Program-made: the position numbers and the translations under genes
NCBI RefSeq assembly: GCF_014712675.1
Contig: NZ_JACXSI010000069.1
Location: 52,185 to 116,184, forward strand
Direction of reading: 5' to 3'
DNA: 64,000 bases
Source of the DNA: Peribacillus faecalis
Lineage (GTDB): Bacteria > Bacillota > Bacilli > Bacillales > DSM-1321
The notes under the pieces: model-generated
What the model saw: the letters and a program-made list of their open reading frames with translations, nothing else
Told to the model about the DNA's origin: nothing
The model's database searches: none
Shown: piece after piece, positions 63,927-64,000 of the stretch
How positions within the stretch are numbered: the first letter of the stretch is position 1
Layout of the letters: every line of letters starts with the position of its first letter

Positions 63927-64000
63927 GAACAAAAAAAGCCTCCTTGGTATGATACGAGGTGTCCAGTGCACGGGACCCTTAAATAACCAAAGGAGGACTT
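63927..64000 (+). other. Inverted repeat at the window end, possible mobile-element border
   Basis: GCCTCCTTGGTAT (63939-63951) and ATAACCAAAGGAGG (63982-63996) are imperfect inverted repeats around GTGTCCAGTGCACGGGACC, a string reminiscent of IS3-family ends. The window stops here, so nothing further can be tested. Confidence 0.3.

Overview
The window is chromosomal DNA of a low-GC, endospore-forming member of the Bacillales. Evidence for this is a Bacillus subtilis-like gene order (ypjB, ypjD, dapB, mgsA, bshB1, bshA, cca, birA, panBCD, dinG, ypmB, aspB, asnS, dnaD, nth, ypoC, ponA/recU, yppC, yppE, yppG, cotD, ypsA, gpsB, rnpB, ypsC, ypvA, ypwA), bacillithiol genes, a CotD-like coat protein, a class B RNase P RNA and canonical sigma-A promoters with AGGAGG-type ribosome binding sites. 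The species cannot be fixed from the sequence alone.

Region 1 (0-10.5 kb): the end of ypjB, a YugP-type zinc peptidase, a divergent HTH/TPR regulator with an MFS exporter sharing three AT-rich operators, a YitT protein, then a co-directional run mazG-like, dapB, mgsA, bshB1, bshA, cca, birA (lysine/cell-wall precursor, methylglyoxal, bacillithiol, tRNA CCA end, biotin). Region 2 (10.5-12 kb) is a non-coding repeat cluster with a truncated gene. Region 3 (11.8-24 kb): panBCD behind a structured leader, dinG, ypmB-aspB, asnS behind a second structured leader, dnaD-nth-ypoC. Region 4 (23.7-40 kb): recU-ponA facing away from yppC, small spore and ypp genes, an hsp20 gene with an IS1595-type element at its start, cotD, ypsA, gpsB, rnpB, ypsC, a second DinG-like helicase and an M32 carboxypeptidase.

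Region 5 (40-64 kb) departs from the B. subtilis order: ba3-type oxidase genes including a 49-codon subunit IIa; xpt-pbuX under a guanine riboswitch; an acyl-CoA synthetase; small membrane proteins; a YhdH/YhfP oxidoreductase; two hotdog thioesterases; a ppx-ppk polyphosphate operon; a two-gene unit of lid-less Hsp70 plus a membrane protein with two degenerate J-like modules; nitric oxide synthase; a class C beta-lactamase-fold hydrolase; D-serine dehydratase; a YebE-like protein; and an OpuCA-type ATPase whose C-terminus looks shortened.

The most distinctive structure is a modular dispersed repeat (called family A here), present in at least eleven copies plus three remnants. Its central hairpin keeps the loop ATGCGGACGT while the stem changes on both sides together, and its right end is ACCGGTGACGGTTTTTCT. 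Copies sit against stop codons or just before genes, and one ends inside a truncated gene. Two other repeat families (B and C), resembling intergenic repeats common in Bacillaceae, are also present. The Hsp70/J-like membrane pair is the best candidate for an undescribed protein system.
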